A stretch of 33,922 bases of DNA from Candidatus Treponema faecavium (GTDB taxonomy: Bacteria > Spirochaetota > Spirochaetia > Treponematales > Treponemataceae), in NCBI GenBank assembly GCA_019113455.1, contig DXHG01000103.1, positions 1 to 33,922 on the forward strand, read 5' to 3'. The stretch's first letter is position 1. Each line of letters starts with the position of its first letter. Both the position numbers and the translations under genes were made by a program. Below, one piece after another: positions 17,655 through 26,449 of this stretch. The notes beneath the pieces were generated by a model. That model worked only from the letters and a program-made list of their open reading frames with translations, had not been told where the DNA came from and made no database searches.

Positions 17655-18600
17655 ATAAGGCCGTTTGCCGCGCCGCGCCGTCATAATCGTCAGCGCCGCA
17701 GCGCAGCGCGCCGTCAATGCGTTTAAAGAATGTCTCCTGCCGCTTTGCATAGTGGCAGCTGTCGCTGATAACCGCGGCCTTAACTGCGGAAAGCCACAAC
17801 GCATTCTCGCTGAAATCACTGCGGCGCACCGTAAAAAACTCTTTATACCCGATTGCCTGCATCCCGGGATCGTGTTCGGTACAGCCGCCGCGCACGAGCG
17901 ACTCCACTTCTTCCGCCAGGCCGCTTTCAAACATAGCCTCGATCCGTTCCGCTATGCGCTTATACAGCTCGGCTCTGTCCCGCACCAGAAAAAGAACGCA
18001 GAACCGGTACTGCGCGCGCGGCTGCTGCGGCTGACGGTATGAGCTCAGCGGTTTTCCCGCAGTATATGGAACTTCAAGCGCGCGCACAATGCGGTATGCG
18101 TCGTTAGGGTGTATGCGCGCCGCGCTTTCAGGATCACGGTCAAGCAGCTCCTCATACAGTACCGGCGCGCCTTCTGCCTGCAACCTGCGCTGCAATTCCG
18201 CGCGCACGCGCATATCCGCCTGCGGCGTTGGAGGAAGCCCGTAAATAAAGTTTTTAATGTAAAATGCCGTGCCGCCGACAATAACGGGGATTTTACCGCG
18301 TCTTGCTATATCCCTGCAGCACAGATCGGCACAGCGCACAAATTCACCTGCCCCAAACGGCTCTTTCGGCGAACAAATATCTATGAGATGATGCGGCAGT
18401 TTCTTCAAGAATTCCGCTTCCGGCTTCGCCGTCCCGATATCCATGCCGCAGTATGCCTGCATGGAATCAGCGCTGATAACTTCTGCCATACCGGCAAACG
18501 GACTCTCCTCCCCGGCTGCAAACAGTCTGCCGGCAAGCGCCGTTTTGCCGCACGCGGTTGCACCGCACAGGATAAGAACCGGTATCGCAGCGCCGGTCAT
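17626..18600 (-). CDS. miaA: tRNA dimethylallyltransferase
   Basis: ILCGATACGKTALA, EVISADSMQAYCGMDIGTAKP, PHHLIDICSP, VIVGGTAFYIKNFIYGL. Confidence 0.96.
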   Translation of the reverse strand: MTGAAIPVLILCGATACGKTALAGRLFAAGEESPFAGMAEVISADSMQAYCGMDIGTAKPEAEFLKKLPHHLIDICSPKEPFGAGEFVRCADLCCRDIARRGKIPVIVGGTAFYIKNFIYGLPPTPQADMRVRAELQRRLQAEGAPVLYEELLDRDPESAARIHPNDAYRIVRALEVPYTAGKPLSSYRQPQQPRAQYRFCVLFLVRDRAELYKRIAERIEAMFESGLAEEVESLVRGGCTEHDPGMQAIGYKEFFTVRRSDFSENALWLSAVKAAVISDSCHYAKRQETFFKRIDGALRCGADDYDGAARQTALFMERCGTAL

Positions 18601-18606
18601 ACGCGG

Positions 18607-18798
18607 TTAATTTTCAATACTGTATGTAACGCTGTGGTCAAAAAGCTGCTGCGCGGCAACTGACACGACTTTATCGTCACTCTCTTCTATAACAGGATCT
18701 TTCACCATTGAAAGCTGATACGCGCGGCGGCTTGCGGCGCACGTCATTTCATAAATATTGCCTTTAAACTTGATTAACTGTTCCAACGGGAATATCAT
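18607..18798 (-). CDS. rpoZ: RNA polymerase omega subunit, spirochaete-type
   Basis: MIFPLEQLIKFKGNIYEMTCAASRRAYQLSMV...DDKVVSVAAQQLFD resembles omega (N-x-Y/F-E-x-x-x-A-A-x-R-A-x-Q-L); sits upstream of miaA. Confidence 0.75.
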   Translation of the reverse strand: MIFPLEQLIKFKGNIYEMTCAASRRAYQLSMVKDPVIEESDDKVVSVAAQQLFDHSVTYSIEN

Positions 18799-18836
18799 AT
18801 CAGTATACCTCTGCACATTGCACAAATAGTTTACAC

Positions 18837-18865
18837 AGTATAATAGAAAAGAATAATTATGTAAA
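18837..18865 (-). promoter_or_regulatory. Sigma70-type promoter for rpoZ-miaA: TTTACA-N17-TATACT
   Basis: Read on the minus strand: TTTACA TAATTATTCTTTTCTAT TATACT. Confidence 0.6.
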
Positions 18866-18944
18866 CCCTTGTAAACTGCCGCAGCAATACGTTGATATGG
18901 CGGCTTGCGATACAGAAACGGATAATACCGTGATGTGATTATTT

Positions 18945-19017
18945 TGAGCTACACTGGATTCGAACCAGTGACCCACGCCTTAAAAGGGCGTTGCTCTACC
19001 TACTGAGCTAGTAGCCC
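18945..19017 (-). tRNA. tRNA-Lys(TTT), CCA not encoded
   Basis: GGGCTACTAGCTCAGTAGGTAGAGCAACGCCCTTTTAAGGCGTGGGTCACTGGTTCGAATCCAGTGTAGCTCA; acceptor GGGCTAC/GTAGCTC pairs; anticodon loop CTTTTAA. Confidence 0.96.
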
Positions 19018-19042
19018 ATCCTCAATCTGAGGTATGTGAAAT

Positions 19043-19071
19043 ATATTACATACAATAAGAAAAAAAGTCAA
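19043..19071 (-). promoter_or_regulatory. Sigma70-type promoter for tRNA-Lys: TTGACT-N17-TAATAT
   Basis: Read on the minus strand upstream of the tRNA 5' end. Confidence 0.6.
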
Positions 19072-19212
19072 GAGGGAATATACACATGTCAGGGCAGCGG
19101 CATTTATGCTGCACGCTATATTTGCAGTTCCCTGCAGAGTGCTTCTGCACTTGCCCGCAGTCTGTGATACAGCAAATGCAGCTGTTCTAAAAACATTTTT
19201 TCTCATCGCAAT

Positions 19213-19436
19213 TTTCCCATTTAAAAAATAAAAATTTGCCGATTGCAAAATTTTATTTTGCCATTTATCAGACATGCATTTTGCCGATGGCCAGCGGCGC
19301 ACTTGCCGACGGCAAATTTTTAGTTTGCCGTCGGCAAATGAAACGTTTGCAATCGGCAAGTGTCTCGCTGGCCGACGGCAAATTTCTTACCGGATAAACG
19401 GCAAATGTAAATTTTGCCACCGGCAAAAGTTTTAGT
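19213..19436. repeat. Palindrome-array element, copy 2 (same orientation as copy 1), core dyad axis at 19331
   Basis: Unit centres at 19242, 19287, 19309, 19331, 19353, 19375, 19420 (degenerate near 19264 and 19398); near-collinear with copy 1 across about 170 bp. Confidence 0.93.
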
Positions 19437-19646
19437 TTGTTATACAGCTGATAAATTCATACCGATACGTCTGTACGTTTGAGACATCGACTCAAACGCG
19501 GCAGCCTGACGCACAGCGCCAAGCCTCAATCGTCAAACCAGCTGTCGGCTCACCGCTGTCGTCTTCATCGGCGGCTGGCAAACGGTCAGGCGCTGTTTTC
19601 TCCAGACCGGCGCGGCTCCGCACACAGGATTGCTGCACCTGCAATA

Positions 19647-19675
19647 TTGACTTTGGAAAGATTCAGGGGTATACT
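19647..19675 (+). promoter_or_regulatory. Sigma70-type promoter for the DUF6884 cassette: TTGACT-N17-TATACT
   Basis: TTGACT at 19647-19652, TATACT at 19670-19675, exact 17-bp spacer, 34 bp upstream of the ATG. Confidence 0.7.
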
Positions 19676-19709
19676 GATAGTATCTTATATTAGTTATGAA
19701 GGAAGTATC

Positions 19710-20156
19710 ATGGATAACATGAAGCACATAGCATTGATCGCCTGCAGCAAAAGCAAACAGGGACAAAATGACCCCGCCAGAAAATTCAAGGCGCAGGACA
19801 TTTACACAGGCAATACGTTCAAACTGGCAAAAACGGAAGGCATACGGCGGTTCGGCTGCGAAGACTTTCATATTTTATCATCCAAGTATTATCTGCTCGA
19901 TAAGGATGACGGGATTTCGTACTACGACATGTATCTTGGTTCGCAATCGGCGTCATATAAGAAAATGTGGGCCGGCAAAGTTATTTCAGCCCTAAAAGCA
20001 AAATATGATATAGAAAACACAAAATTTTATATCTTTGGCGGCAAACCATATTATGAAAATCTCACACCGCACCTCAACTGCGTGGTGTTTGGTTATATAA
20101 GCAGCAGCAAAATCGATCTTGAAAAACCAACCGAATACAAAAACGGAGGGAAATAG
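19710..20156 (+). CDS. DUF6884-like protein (148 aa)
   Basis: ALIACSKSKQG, PARKFKAQDIYTGNTFKLA, FHILSSKYYLLDKDDGISYYDMYL; GGAAG upstream of the ATG. Confidence 0.75.
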   Translation: MDNMKHIALIACSKSKQGQNDPARKFKAQDIYTGNTFKLAKTEGIRRFGCEDFHILSSKYYLLDKDDGISYYDMYLGSQSASYKKMWAGKVISALKAKYDIENTKFYIFGGKPYYENLTPHLNCVVFGYISSSKIDLEKPTEYKNGGK

Positions 20157-20158
20157 CC

Positions 20159-20710
20159 GTGATTCAGGCGTCAAAACTGCGCGAAAAACAGGAGCTGCAG
20201 AACATCCGTGATGTCCCCGGCTATTACAAATGGTGGGCGCGCAAAGAAGAACTCGAGCTGATTCTCAACGCCCTGCAGGTGCCGTTTGACGACATAAAAG
20301 ACGCGCTCGAAACAGCTGACGGGCTGTTCTGCATCTATGTGGGAATCGCCGAAAAAGAATCGGTTCGTAACCGGCTGAGCTGGCATGTAAACGACCCGCA
20401 CACGGAAACGCGCGTGCGAAACGGCATCCTTTCAACGCTCCGCCAGAGCATCGCAAGCATTGTCGCCGGCAATCAATACGACAAAACCGCGACAAATGCC
20501 TTTATCGATAAACTCTTTATTGAATGGTTTTATAGCGAAAACCCGATAAAATCGGACAGTGCGCATATTGAACTGCACGAAATTGAACACCGGCTGATGA
20601 CGGACTATTTTCGCATCCTGAACATCCGCGATAACCGCCATCCCTGCGCCGCGTATACGGCAAAAAAACTGAGCGCACTCAGAAAAGCAGGCAAACACAT
20701 ACAAAACTAA
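20159..20710 (+). CDS. GIY-YIG-like nuclease family protein (183 aa, GTG start)
   Basis: VPGYYKWW...LFCIYVGIAEKESVRNRLSWH...LSTLRQSIASIV...ELHEIEHRLMTDYFRILNIRDN fits a divergent GIY-YIG layout; SD GGAGGG at 20145-20150. Confidence 0.65.
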   Translation: MIQASKLREKQELQNIRDVPGYYKWWARKEELELILNALQVPFDDIKDALETADGLFCIYVGIAEKESVRNRLSWHVNDPHTETRVRNGILSTLRQSIASIVAGNQYDKTATNAFIDKLFIEWFYSENPIKSDSAHIELHEIEHRLMTDYFRILNIRDNRHPCAAYTAKKLSALRKAGKHIQN

Positions 20711-20729
20711 GCGCAAGGAGTTTTTGGTT

Positions 20730-21431
20730 ATGTCTGATTGGCGTGATATCTGGAAAGAAGCGATACGGGTAAACAGCTCGGTCGCAAGAAGCGGCGACGT
20801 TTCGGAATATGACCGGTTATACAAAAAATATGGCGACGACGGAATGATTCACTATACCGCCGCCGCTTCATATGAACTACTGGGAAAACAAACAGAAGCC
20901 ATGGCTGAATACGAGAAGGCAAAAGATTGTTTTCCCGCACCGCACTGGAAAGACGTGGCGGCTAAAAACGCAGAGCGGCTAAAAAAACGGCGAAGTCCTG
21001 AGCAGTTTTTCGAACAGGATGATTTTAATGAGCTTTTGTGGTACGGTTTTCAAAAAATGTATGAATTCGTCAACCTTGATCCGTTTAACCGCTACATCGC
21101 TTTATCCGCATTGGCAAGAGGCAGTTCCGAATGGTCACTGTCGCTGGTTGATTTCAGAACAGTCATGGAGCTTACAATAAAACAGTATTACCCTGAGATA
21201 ATAGAAACTACCTGCCAAAAGGATTCACTGCTTGCTACTTTAAAAGAATTACAAAAACAAACCGATATTCCCAAGCATATTATCGATACGCTGCACGCAA
21301 TCCGCAAAGCCGGAAATATAGCGGCGCACGACGCAAGGATTGTCGAGGCTGAAAAGATCGCTAACGCAAAGAATTTTATAAAAGCAATGGCGTATTTCAA
21401 CAATCTTGAACCAAACAAATATATAGTATAA
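20730..21431 (+). CDS. TPR-like protein with C-terminal DUF4145/HEPN-like domain (233 aa)
   Basis: MIHYTAAASYELLGKQTEAMAEYEKAKDCFP (TPR-like); VMELTIKQYYPEII...HIIDTLHAIRKAGNIAAHDARIVEAEKIANAKNFIKAMAYF (DUF4145-like); SD AAGGAG at 20715-20720. Confidence 0.6.
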   Translation: MSDWRDIWKEAIRVNSSVARSGDVSEYDRLYKKYGDDGMIHYTAAASYELLGKQTEAMAEYEKAKDCFPAPHWKDVAAKNAERLKKRRSPEQFFEQDDFNELLWYGFQKMYEFVNLDPFNRYIALSALARGSSEWSLSLVDFRTVMELTIKQYYPEIIETTCQKDSLLATLKELQKQTDIPKHIIDTLHAIRKAGNIAAHDARIVEAEKIANAKNFIKAMAYFNNLEPNKYIV

Positions 21432-21521
21432 GCAGCGATTTATCCGTCCTGCCCTGTCTGCCGGTCTTTCATCAGCGCGTCAATAATTGCAACAAGCGCG
21501 CAATTACGGTATGCTTGCGCC

Positions 21522-22301
21522 ATGACGGTTGATGAAAAAAAAGAGCTGTACGCGCTGCTGCGCACGGTCGCGTCTTCTTTATACGGGTGCAGCGCGCGCG
21601 AATACGAACAGGAACCGGTGTTTTCAGCCGATGTGCCCGACGGCCCGGCGGCGCAGCCTGCTCCCGAATACTCATCGCCTTCAGTGCATGACGGCGCGCC
21701 TTCGTCGCTTGACGCCGTTGCCGCCACCATCGCCAGCTGCAGAAAGTGCGGCCTGTGCGCAAAGCGGCGCAGCACCGTGCCGGGCACCGGCTGCACGTCT
21801 CCTGCAGTTCTGGTGATAGGCGAAGGCCCCGGCGCCGATGAGGACGCAAGCGGGCTTCCCTTTGTGGGGCGCGCCGGTCAGCTCCTTGACAAAATGCTTG
21901 CCGCTATTTCCCTTTCGCGCACGGCAAACTGCTTTATCGCCAACATCGTCAAATGCCGGCCGCCGAATAACCGAGATCCCCTGCCCGACGAAATGTACGC
22001 CTGCAGACCGTATCTTGACGCGCAGATTTCGCTGCTGCGCCCGGCAAGCATCCTTGCCGTCGGACGCATCGCGGCGCAGAACCTGCTTAACACGAGCGAG
22101 GGCATCGGCAGGCTGCACGGCGTGTTCCGCGAATACAACGGCATTCCGTTCATGGCGACGTATCACCCGAGCGCGCTTCTGCGCAACGCCGAACTCAAGC
22201 GTCCCGCGTGGGAAGACCTCAAGCTGTTCCGCAGCCGTCTGGAAACGCTCGTTCCCGGCTACGCGGAACCCTTTAACAGGGAGCGCGGACAGCCGGTATG
22301 A
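21522..22301 (+). CDS. Type-4/5 uracil-DNA glycosylase
   Basis: CRKCGLCAKRR, GEGPGADEDASGLPFVGRAGQLLDKML, ANIVKCRPPNNRDP, TYHPSALLRN. Confidence 0.93.
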   Translation: MTVDEKKELYALLRTVASSLYGCSAREYEQEPVFSADVPDGPAAQPAPEYSSPSVHDGAPSSLDAVAATIASCRKCGLCAKRRSTVPGTGCTSPAVLVIGEGPGADEDASGLPFVGRAGQLLDKMLAAISLSRTANCFIANIVKCRPPNNRDPLPDEMYACRPYLDAQISLLRPASILAVGRIAAQNLLNTSEGIGRLHGVFREYNGIPFMATYHPSALLRNAELKRPAWEDLKLFRSRLETLVPGYAEPFNRERGQPV

Positions 22302-24298
22302 GCCGCTATGCAGAAGTCGTGCTGAACGTGCCGCTGCCAAAGACATTTACGTATGCCGTGCCCGATACGGCGGCGCAGACGGCAGCCGGTATGCGCGCAC
22401 AGGTGCAGTTCGGCAGCAGGCGCATGACCGCGTATATTATCGCCGTGCACGACAAACCGCCGCCGGAGCTGCCGCGCGAAAAGATACGGCCGCTTTCGCG
22501 CCTCATTGACGAAAAGCCGCTCTTTACCGCAGAGCACATCAGACTCTCGCAATGGATTGCAAGTTATTATCTGTGCACGCAGGGAGAGGCGCTTTCTGCC
22601 ATGCTGCCTTCAGGCAAAACGGAACGCGGCATACAGCCGATGTTCGGCACCGTCGAGCAGCTGCCGCAGGAATGTGCGCTTTCGGCACAGCAGCAGGCAG
22701 CCGTCGAATCTATACTGCGGGCGCCAGCCAATGCCGACACGGTGGCTGCGCTGCATTATGTCTACGGCCCTACCGGCAGCGGAAAAACGGAAGTGTTTCT
22801 GCGCATTGCGCAGGACATGCTTGCAAACGGCAAGGGCATCATTTATCTTGTGCCTGAAATAAGCCTCACCAGGCAGGTATCAGACGCGCTCACCGCGCGC
22901 TTTGGCGGCACGGTGGCGGTGCTGCATTCGGGGCTTACCGGCAGCCAGCGGCTGCGCGAATGGAACCGCATCCTCAGCCGGGACGCGCGCATCGTTATCG
23001 GCGCGCGCAGCGCCGTCTTTGCTCCCGTTCCCGATCTGGGAACGATTATCATCGATGAGGAACACGACGGCGCGTATAAATCAGAAGCGACGCCGCGCTA
23101 TCACGCCCGCCAGGTGGCCATATTCCGCTGCCGGGAACTCAATATTCCGCTTATCATGGGAAGCGCTACGCCGTCTGCAGAAGCGTGGGAACTTATGCGG
23201 CAGGGCGTTATCCGCAGGCACACGCTGTCAAAACGGCTTTCAGGCGGCGCGCCGCCTGAGATTATCACCGTCAATCTCACAGAAACTGCCGCGAACAGCT
23301 GCCTCTCCCCGCTTCTGCGCCGCGAGATAACCGCCGCGCTGCAGGAAAAACGGCAGACGATTCTCTTTTTGAACAGGCGCGGTTTTACGCATTTTTTCAG
23401 GTGCAATACCTGCGGTTTTGAGCTTACGTGCAAAAACTGTTCCGTCGCGCTCACGTACCACAAAAACGAAAAACGACTGCGCTGTCATTACTGCGGCTGG
23501 ACAATAGAGCCGCCGCATATCTGCCCGCAATGCGCGTCGCTTGATGTCGGCTATGCCGGATTCGGCACGGAATACATAGAAACGGAGGTGCGCGCCGCCT
23601 TTCCGCAGGCTGTTGTTGACCGTATCGATACCGACAGCCTGACGCACCGCAATGAGCTTGAAGAAAAACTTGCCAACTTTAAAGACGGGCGCACGGATAT
23701 TCTTTTGGGAACACAGATGATTGCCAAGGGATTAAATTTCCCGCACTTAAAACTTGTCGGCATCATTTTGGCAGATACAGGGCTGCATCTGCCTGATTTC
23801 CGCGCGGCGGAACGCACGTTTTCGCTTATTACGCAGGTTGCCGGGCGGGCGGGCCGCTTCTTTCCTGACGGAAAAGTTATCGTGCAAAGCTATGATCCCA
23901 ATCGCCAGCCGATTCTGCTTGCGTGCAGCGGCAATATCGAACAGTTTTATACGGAAGAGCTGGCACAGCGCAAACTGCTGAAATTTCCGCCGTTTACACG
24001 GCTTATCAGATTAGTGTTCCGTTCCGCTCAAGAAAATGCAGTGTGGAGCGCCGCCGAGGGAGCCGCCGTGCTGCTGCACCGCATAGCGGCAGAGCATAAT
24101 CTGACCGGAAAGATTGAGCTGCTCGGCCCGTCTGAGTGCCCGCTTGCAAAAATCGCCGCCAATTACCGCGTGCAGATACTGCTGCGATCAAACGCCATAC
24201 AGACGCTGCTTACGGTGAGCCGCCATTTTCTGTTCGGCTACCGCGCGCCGCAGCATGTCTATATCGAAGCTGACACAGATCCGGTGCAGCTGCTCTGA
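22298..24298 (+). CDS. priA: Primosomal protein N' (PriA helicase)
   Basis: YGPTGSGKTEVF, IIIDEEHDGAYKSE, zinc cysteines CNTCGFELTCKNC...CHYCGW...CPQC, GTQMIAKGLNFPHLKLV; ATGA overlap with the UDG gene. Confidence 0.97.
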   Translation: MSRYAEVVLNVPLPKTFTYAVPDTAAQTAAGMRAQVQFGSRRMTAYIIAVHDKPPPELPREKIRPLSRLIDEKPLFTAEHIRLSQWIASYYLCTQGEALSAMLPSGKTERGIQPMFGTVEQLPQECALSAQQQAAVESILRAPANADTVAALHYVYGPTGSGKTEVFLRIAQDMLANGKGIIYLVPEISLTRQVSDALTARFGGTVAVLHSGLTGSQRLREWNRILSRDARIVIGARSAVFAPVPDLGTIIIDEEHDGAYKSEATPRYHARQVAIFRCRELNIPLIMGSATPSAEAWELMRQGVIRRHTLSKRLSGGAPPEIITVNLTETAANSCLSPLLRREITAALQEKRQTILFLNRRGFTHFFRCNTCGFELTCKNCSVALTYHKNEKRLRCHYCGWTIEPPHICPQCASLDVGYAGFGTEYIETEVRAAFPQAVVDRIDTDSLTHRNELEEKLANFKDGRTDILLGTQMIAKGLNFPHLKLVGIILADTGLHLPDFRAAERTFSLITQVAGRAGRFFPDGKVIVQSYDPNRQPILLACSGNIEQFYTEELAQRKLLKFPPFTRLIRLVFRSAQENAVWSAAEGAAVLLHRIAAEHNLTGKIELLGPSECPLAKIAANYRVQILLRSNAIQTLLTVSRHFLFGYRAPQHVYIEADTDPVQLL

Positions 24299-24301
24299 CG
24301 G

Positions 24302-25075
24302 TTAATGCCGCCGCTCCCCGTTAAACTCAACTTTCCACAAGAATAACCCGTGCGCCGGCGCGGTGGGCCCTGCAAGGCGCCGGTCTCTGGCATGGAGCAC
24401 TTCGGAAAAGAACGCCGCGTCTTTTTTCTGCCGATCAAAGAACACCAGCGAGCCTACAATGGAACGCACCATCTTCCACAGAAACGCATTTGCAGCGATT
24501 TCAAACACGATATTGCCGCGTTCAGGGTAAAACACCGCCTTTTCTATGTACCGGCATTTTGAAACGCTTGCATCGCCGGCAGCAGAAAATGTCGTACAGT
24601 CAAGTTCCCCATGCAGGCAGGCGGCCATCGCATTCAGATTCGCAATGTCGGGCAGATGACGCAGCTGCCACACGTACGGCATCTCATGCGCATACGCCTG
24701 TCTGCCGCCGCACAAAAAATAGCGGTACGTACGCGACGTTGCCGAAAACCGCGCGTGAAAACCAGCGTCTGCCTCCGCCGCAGAAATCACGCGCACATCG
24801 TGCGGCAGCGTGCTGTTCAGCGCGGGGATATAATTCTGCACGGGAATGGAATCGATCGGAGAAAAGAAATTGACCGCCTGACCGGCGGCATGAACGCCTG
24901 CGTCAGTTCTGCCTGAACCGATTGCGGCAACCGGCTCATGATGAATACGGTGCAGCGCCTGTTCAAGCTCTCCCTGAACGGTACGCACGGGCTTTCCGGC
25001 GGCGGCTTTATCCTGTTTCTGCCAGCCGCAAAAGCGCGTGCCATCGTACGAGACCGTAAGTACAATATTTCTCAC
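24302..25075 (-). CDS. truA: tRNA pseudouridine(38-40) synthase TruA
   Basis: VSYDGTRFCGWQKQ, GSGRTDAGVHAAGQAVNF, FLWKMVRSIVGSL. Confidence 0.96.
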   Translation of the reverse strand: MRNIVLTVSYDGTRFCGWQKQDKAAAGKPVRTVQGELEQALHRIHHEPVAAIGSGRTDAGVHAAGQAVNFFSPIDSIPVQNYIPALNSTLPHDVRVISAAEADAGFHARFSATSRTYRYFLCGGRQAYAHEMPYVWQLRHLPDIANLNAMAACLHGELDCTTFSAAGDASVSKCRYIEKAVFYPERGNIVFEIAANAFLWKMVRSIVGSLVFFDRQKKDAAFFSEVLHARDRRLAGPTAPAHGLFLWKVEFNGERRH

Positions 25076-25099
25076 AGCAGTTGATTAAACTAAGCGGCG

Positions 25100-26011
25100 C
25101 TACTCATCGTCATCATCGAATTCGATGATATTCGCTTCTTTGAGTTCCTTTGCGAGGCTGTCGTATAAGTGGCGGGAATGTTCAAGCAGCGGCCCGGGCT
25201 TAGCCTTTGACGATTTGCCCAATCCGAAAATGCGCGCAATGGAACGCTTGCACTCATCGAGCTTTGTCAGCCGCTGGCGTATGTCCTCTCGCTGTCCGTA
25301 TTTGAATTCGAGCAGGCCGTTTAAGTAAATAACGCCGTCATATCCGTAGTTTTTGTCTATATCGGGCCCGAAATTCGATATCGCGGTAATGCTTTCCGTC
25401 CTGTCCATTTCGTATATCAGCGACTGCTGATAAAAGAACAGTGCCTTGCGGTAAAACACCTGCGCGATATAATCAAAATTGTGATTGGGGCACACGCCAT
25501 GCACGTCCATGCTCAGCCACGCAAGCCGCAGAGAAACAATGGCTTTCTTTATTGTAGGGGAATACCCCCGTGATACCTGCTCATACGTTAAAAGCGCAAG
25601 ATAATACATCGCCGCGCCGTCGTACAGCGTTCTTGGCCGGGAAAGATCATAGTGCGGGAAAATAACCGATACCGCTTTTTTGCGCGCGTCTCCGTCATTC
25701 AGTACTGCGTCAACGCTTGCCTGATCCGGCGCTGCAGGAAAATCGCTCCATAACAGAGCGGCATGGCAATGCGGACACGCGCCGACGGCATAAATGAGCG
25801 GATATATCACGCCGTACCGCGCCGACGGCTCAAAGACACGGTGCAGTTCATCCGTCAGTTCACCGGCAATCATGCGGCCGCTGCCGGAAAGCATTTCTTC
25901 ATGCGGAAATTCTTTTTTACAGAACGGACAAACAGCCGGCTGCTTCGTGTAATACGAAATAGCCGGCTTTTTCTCTGCATCGGTTGTTTTCTTTGTATGC
26001 ATCATCAGCAA
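25100..26011 (-). CDS. DUF2225 family protein
   Basis: VCPFCKKEF..., YAVGACPHCHAALLWSDF; acidic tail EFDDDDE. Confidence 0.75.
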   Translation of the reverse strand: MLMMHTKKTTDAEKKPAISYYTKQPAVCPFCKKEFPHEEMLSGSGRMIAGELTDELHRVFEPSARYGVIYPLIYAVGACPHCHAALLWSDFPAAPDQASVDAVLNDGDARKKAVSVIFPHYDLSRPRTLYDGAAMYYLALLTYEQVSRGYSPTIKKAIVSLRLAWLSMDVHGVCPNHNFDYIAQVFYRKALFFYQQSLIYEMDRTESITAISNFGPDIDKNYGYDGVIYLNGLLEFKYGQREDIRQRLTKLDECKRSIARIFGLGKSSKAKPGPLLEHSRHLYDSLAKELKEANIIEFDDDDE

Positions 26012-26055
26012 TTCTCCACGTACTTTTTATTTTTCGGCATAACCACGCAGGTTCA

Positions 26056-26433
26056 TCAGTCTCTTTCCAGCACGACAAACGCAACAGCCGCATCCGTCTC
26101 ATGCGAAAGCGAAACGAGCACGCGCGACGCGCCTGTTTTCTCAAGCGCCTCCTGCGCACTGCCGTATACATACAGCACGGGCTTGCCCAGACTATCGTTG
26201 TGCACGCAAATGTCTGCAAGCGCGATGCCGTGGAATCCCACGCCAAGCGCTTTAACAAACGCTTCTTTTGCGGCGAAACGGGCGGCAAGCGACTGCACCG
26301 CCCGCGCTTTGGAGAGCGCCGTTACCGTATCGTATTCCTCGCTGTGAAAAAAACGGCGTATCAGGCTCGGCGTTTCATACCATTTAGTAAAGCGGCACAC
26401 GCGCACAATATCTACGCCAATGCCTATAATCAT
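26056..26433 (-). CDS. acpS: Holo-[acyl-carrier-protein] synthase
   Basis: IIGIGVDIVRVCRF, FAAKEAFVKALGVGFHGIALADICV, VSLSHETDAAVAFVVLE. Confidence 0.95.
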   Translation of the reverse strand: MIIGIGVDIVRVCRFTKWYETPSLIRRFFHSEEYDTVTALSKARAVQSLAARFAAKEAFVKALGVGFHGIALADICVHNDSLGKPVLYVYGSAQEALEKTGASRVLVSLSHETDAAVAFVVLERD

Positions 26434-26449
26434 TGCGCATACGCCTCTG

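Noticed and set aside
19479-19709. N-terminal extension of the DUF6884-like protein (225-aa ORF)
   Set aside because: The extension is upstream of a clear promoter (19647-19675) and SD; the protein family starts at MDNMKHIALIACSKSK.
18945-21431. Integrative element using tRNA-Lys as attachment site
   Set aside because: The cassette lies on the 5' side of the tRNA, not the 3' end; no integrase and no duplicated tRNA 3' fragment was seen.
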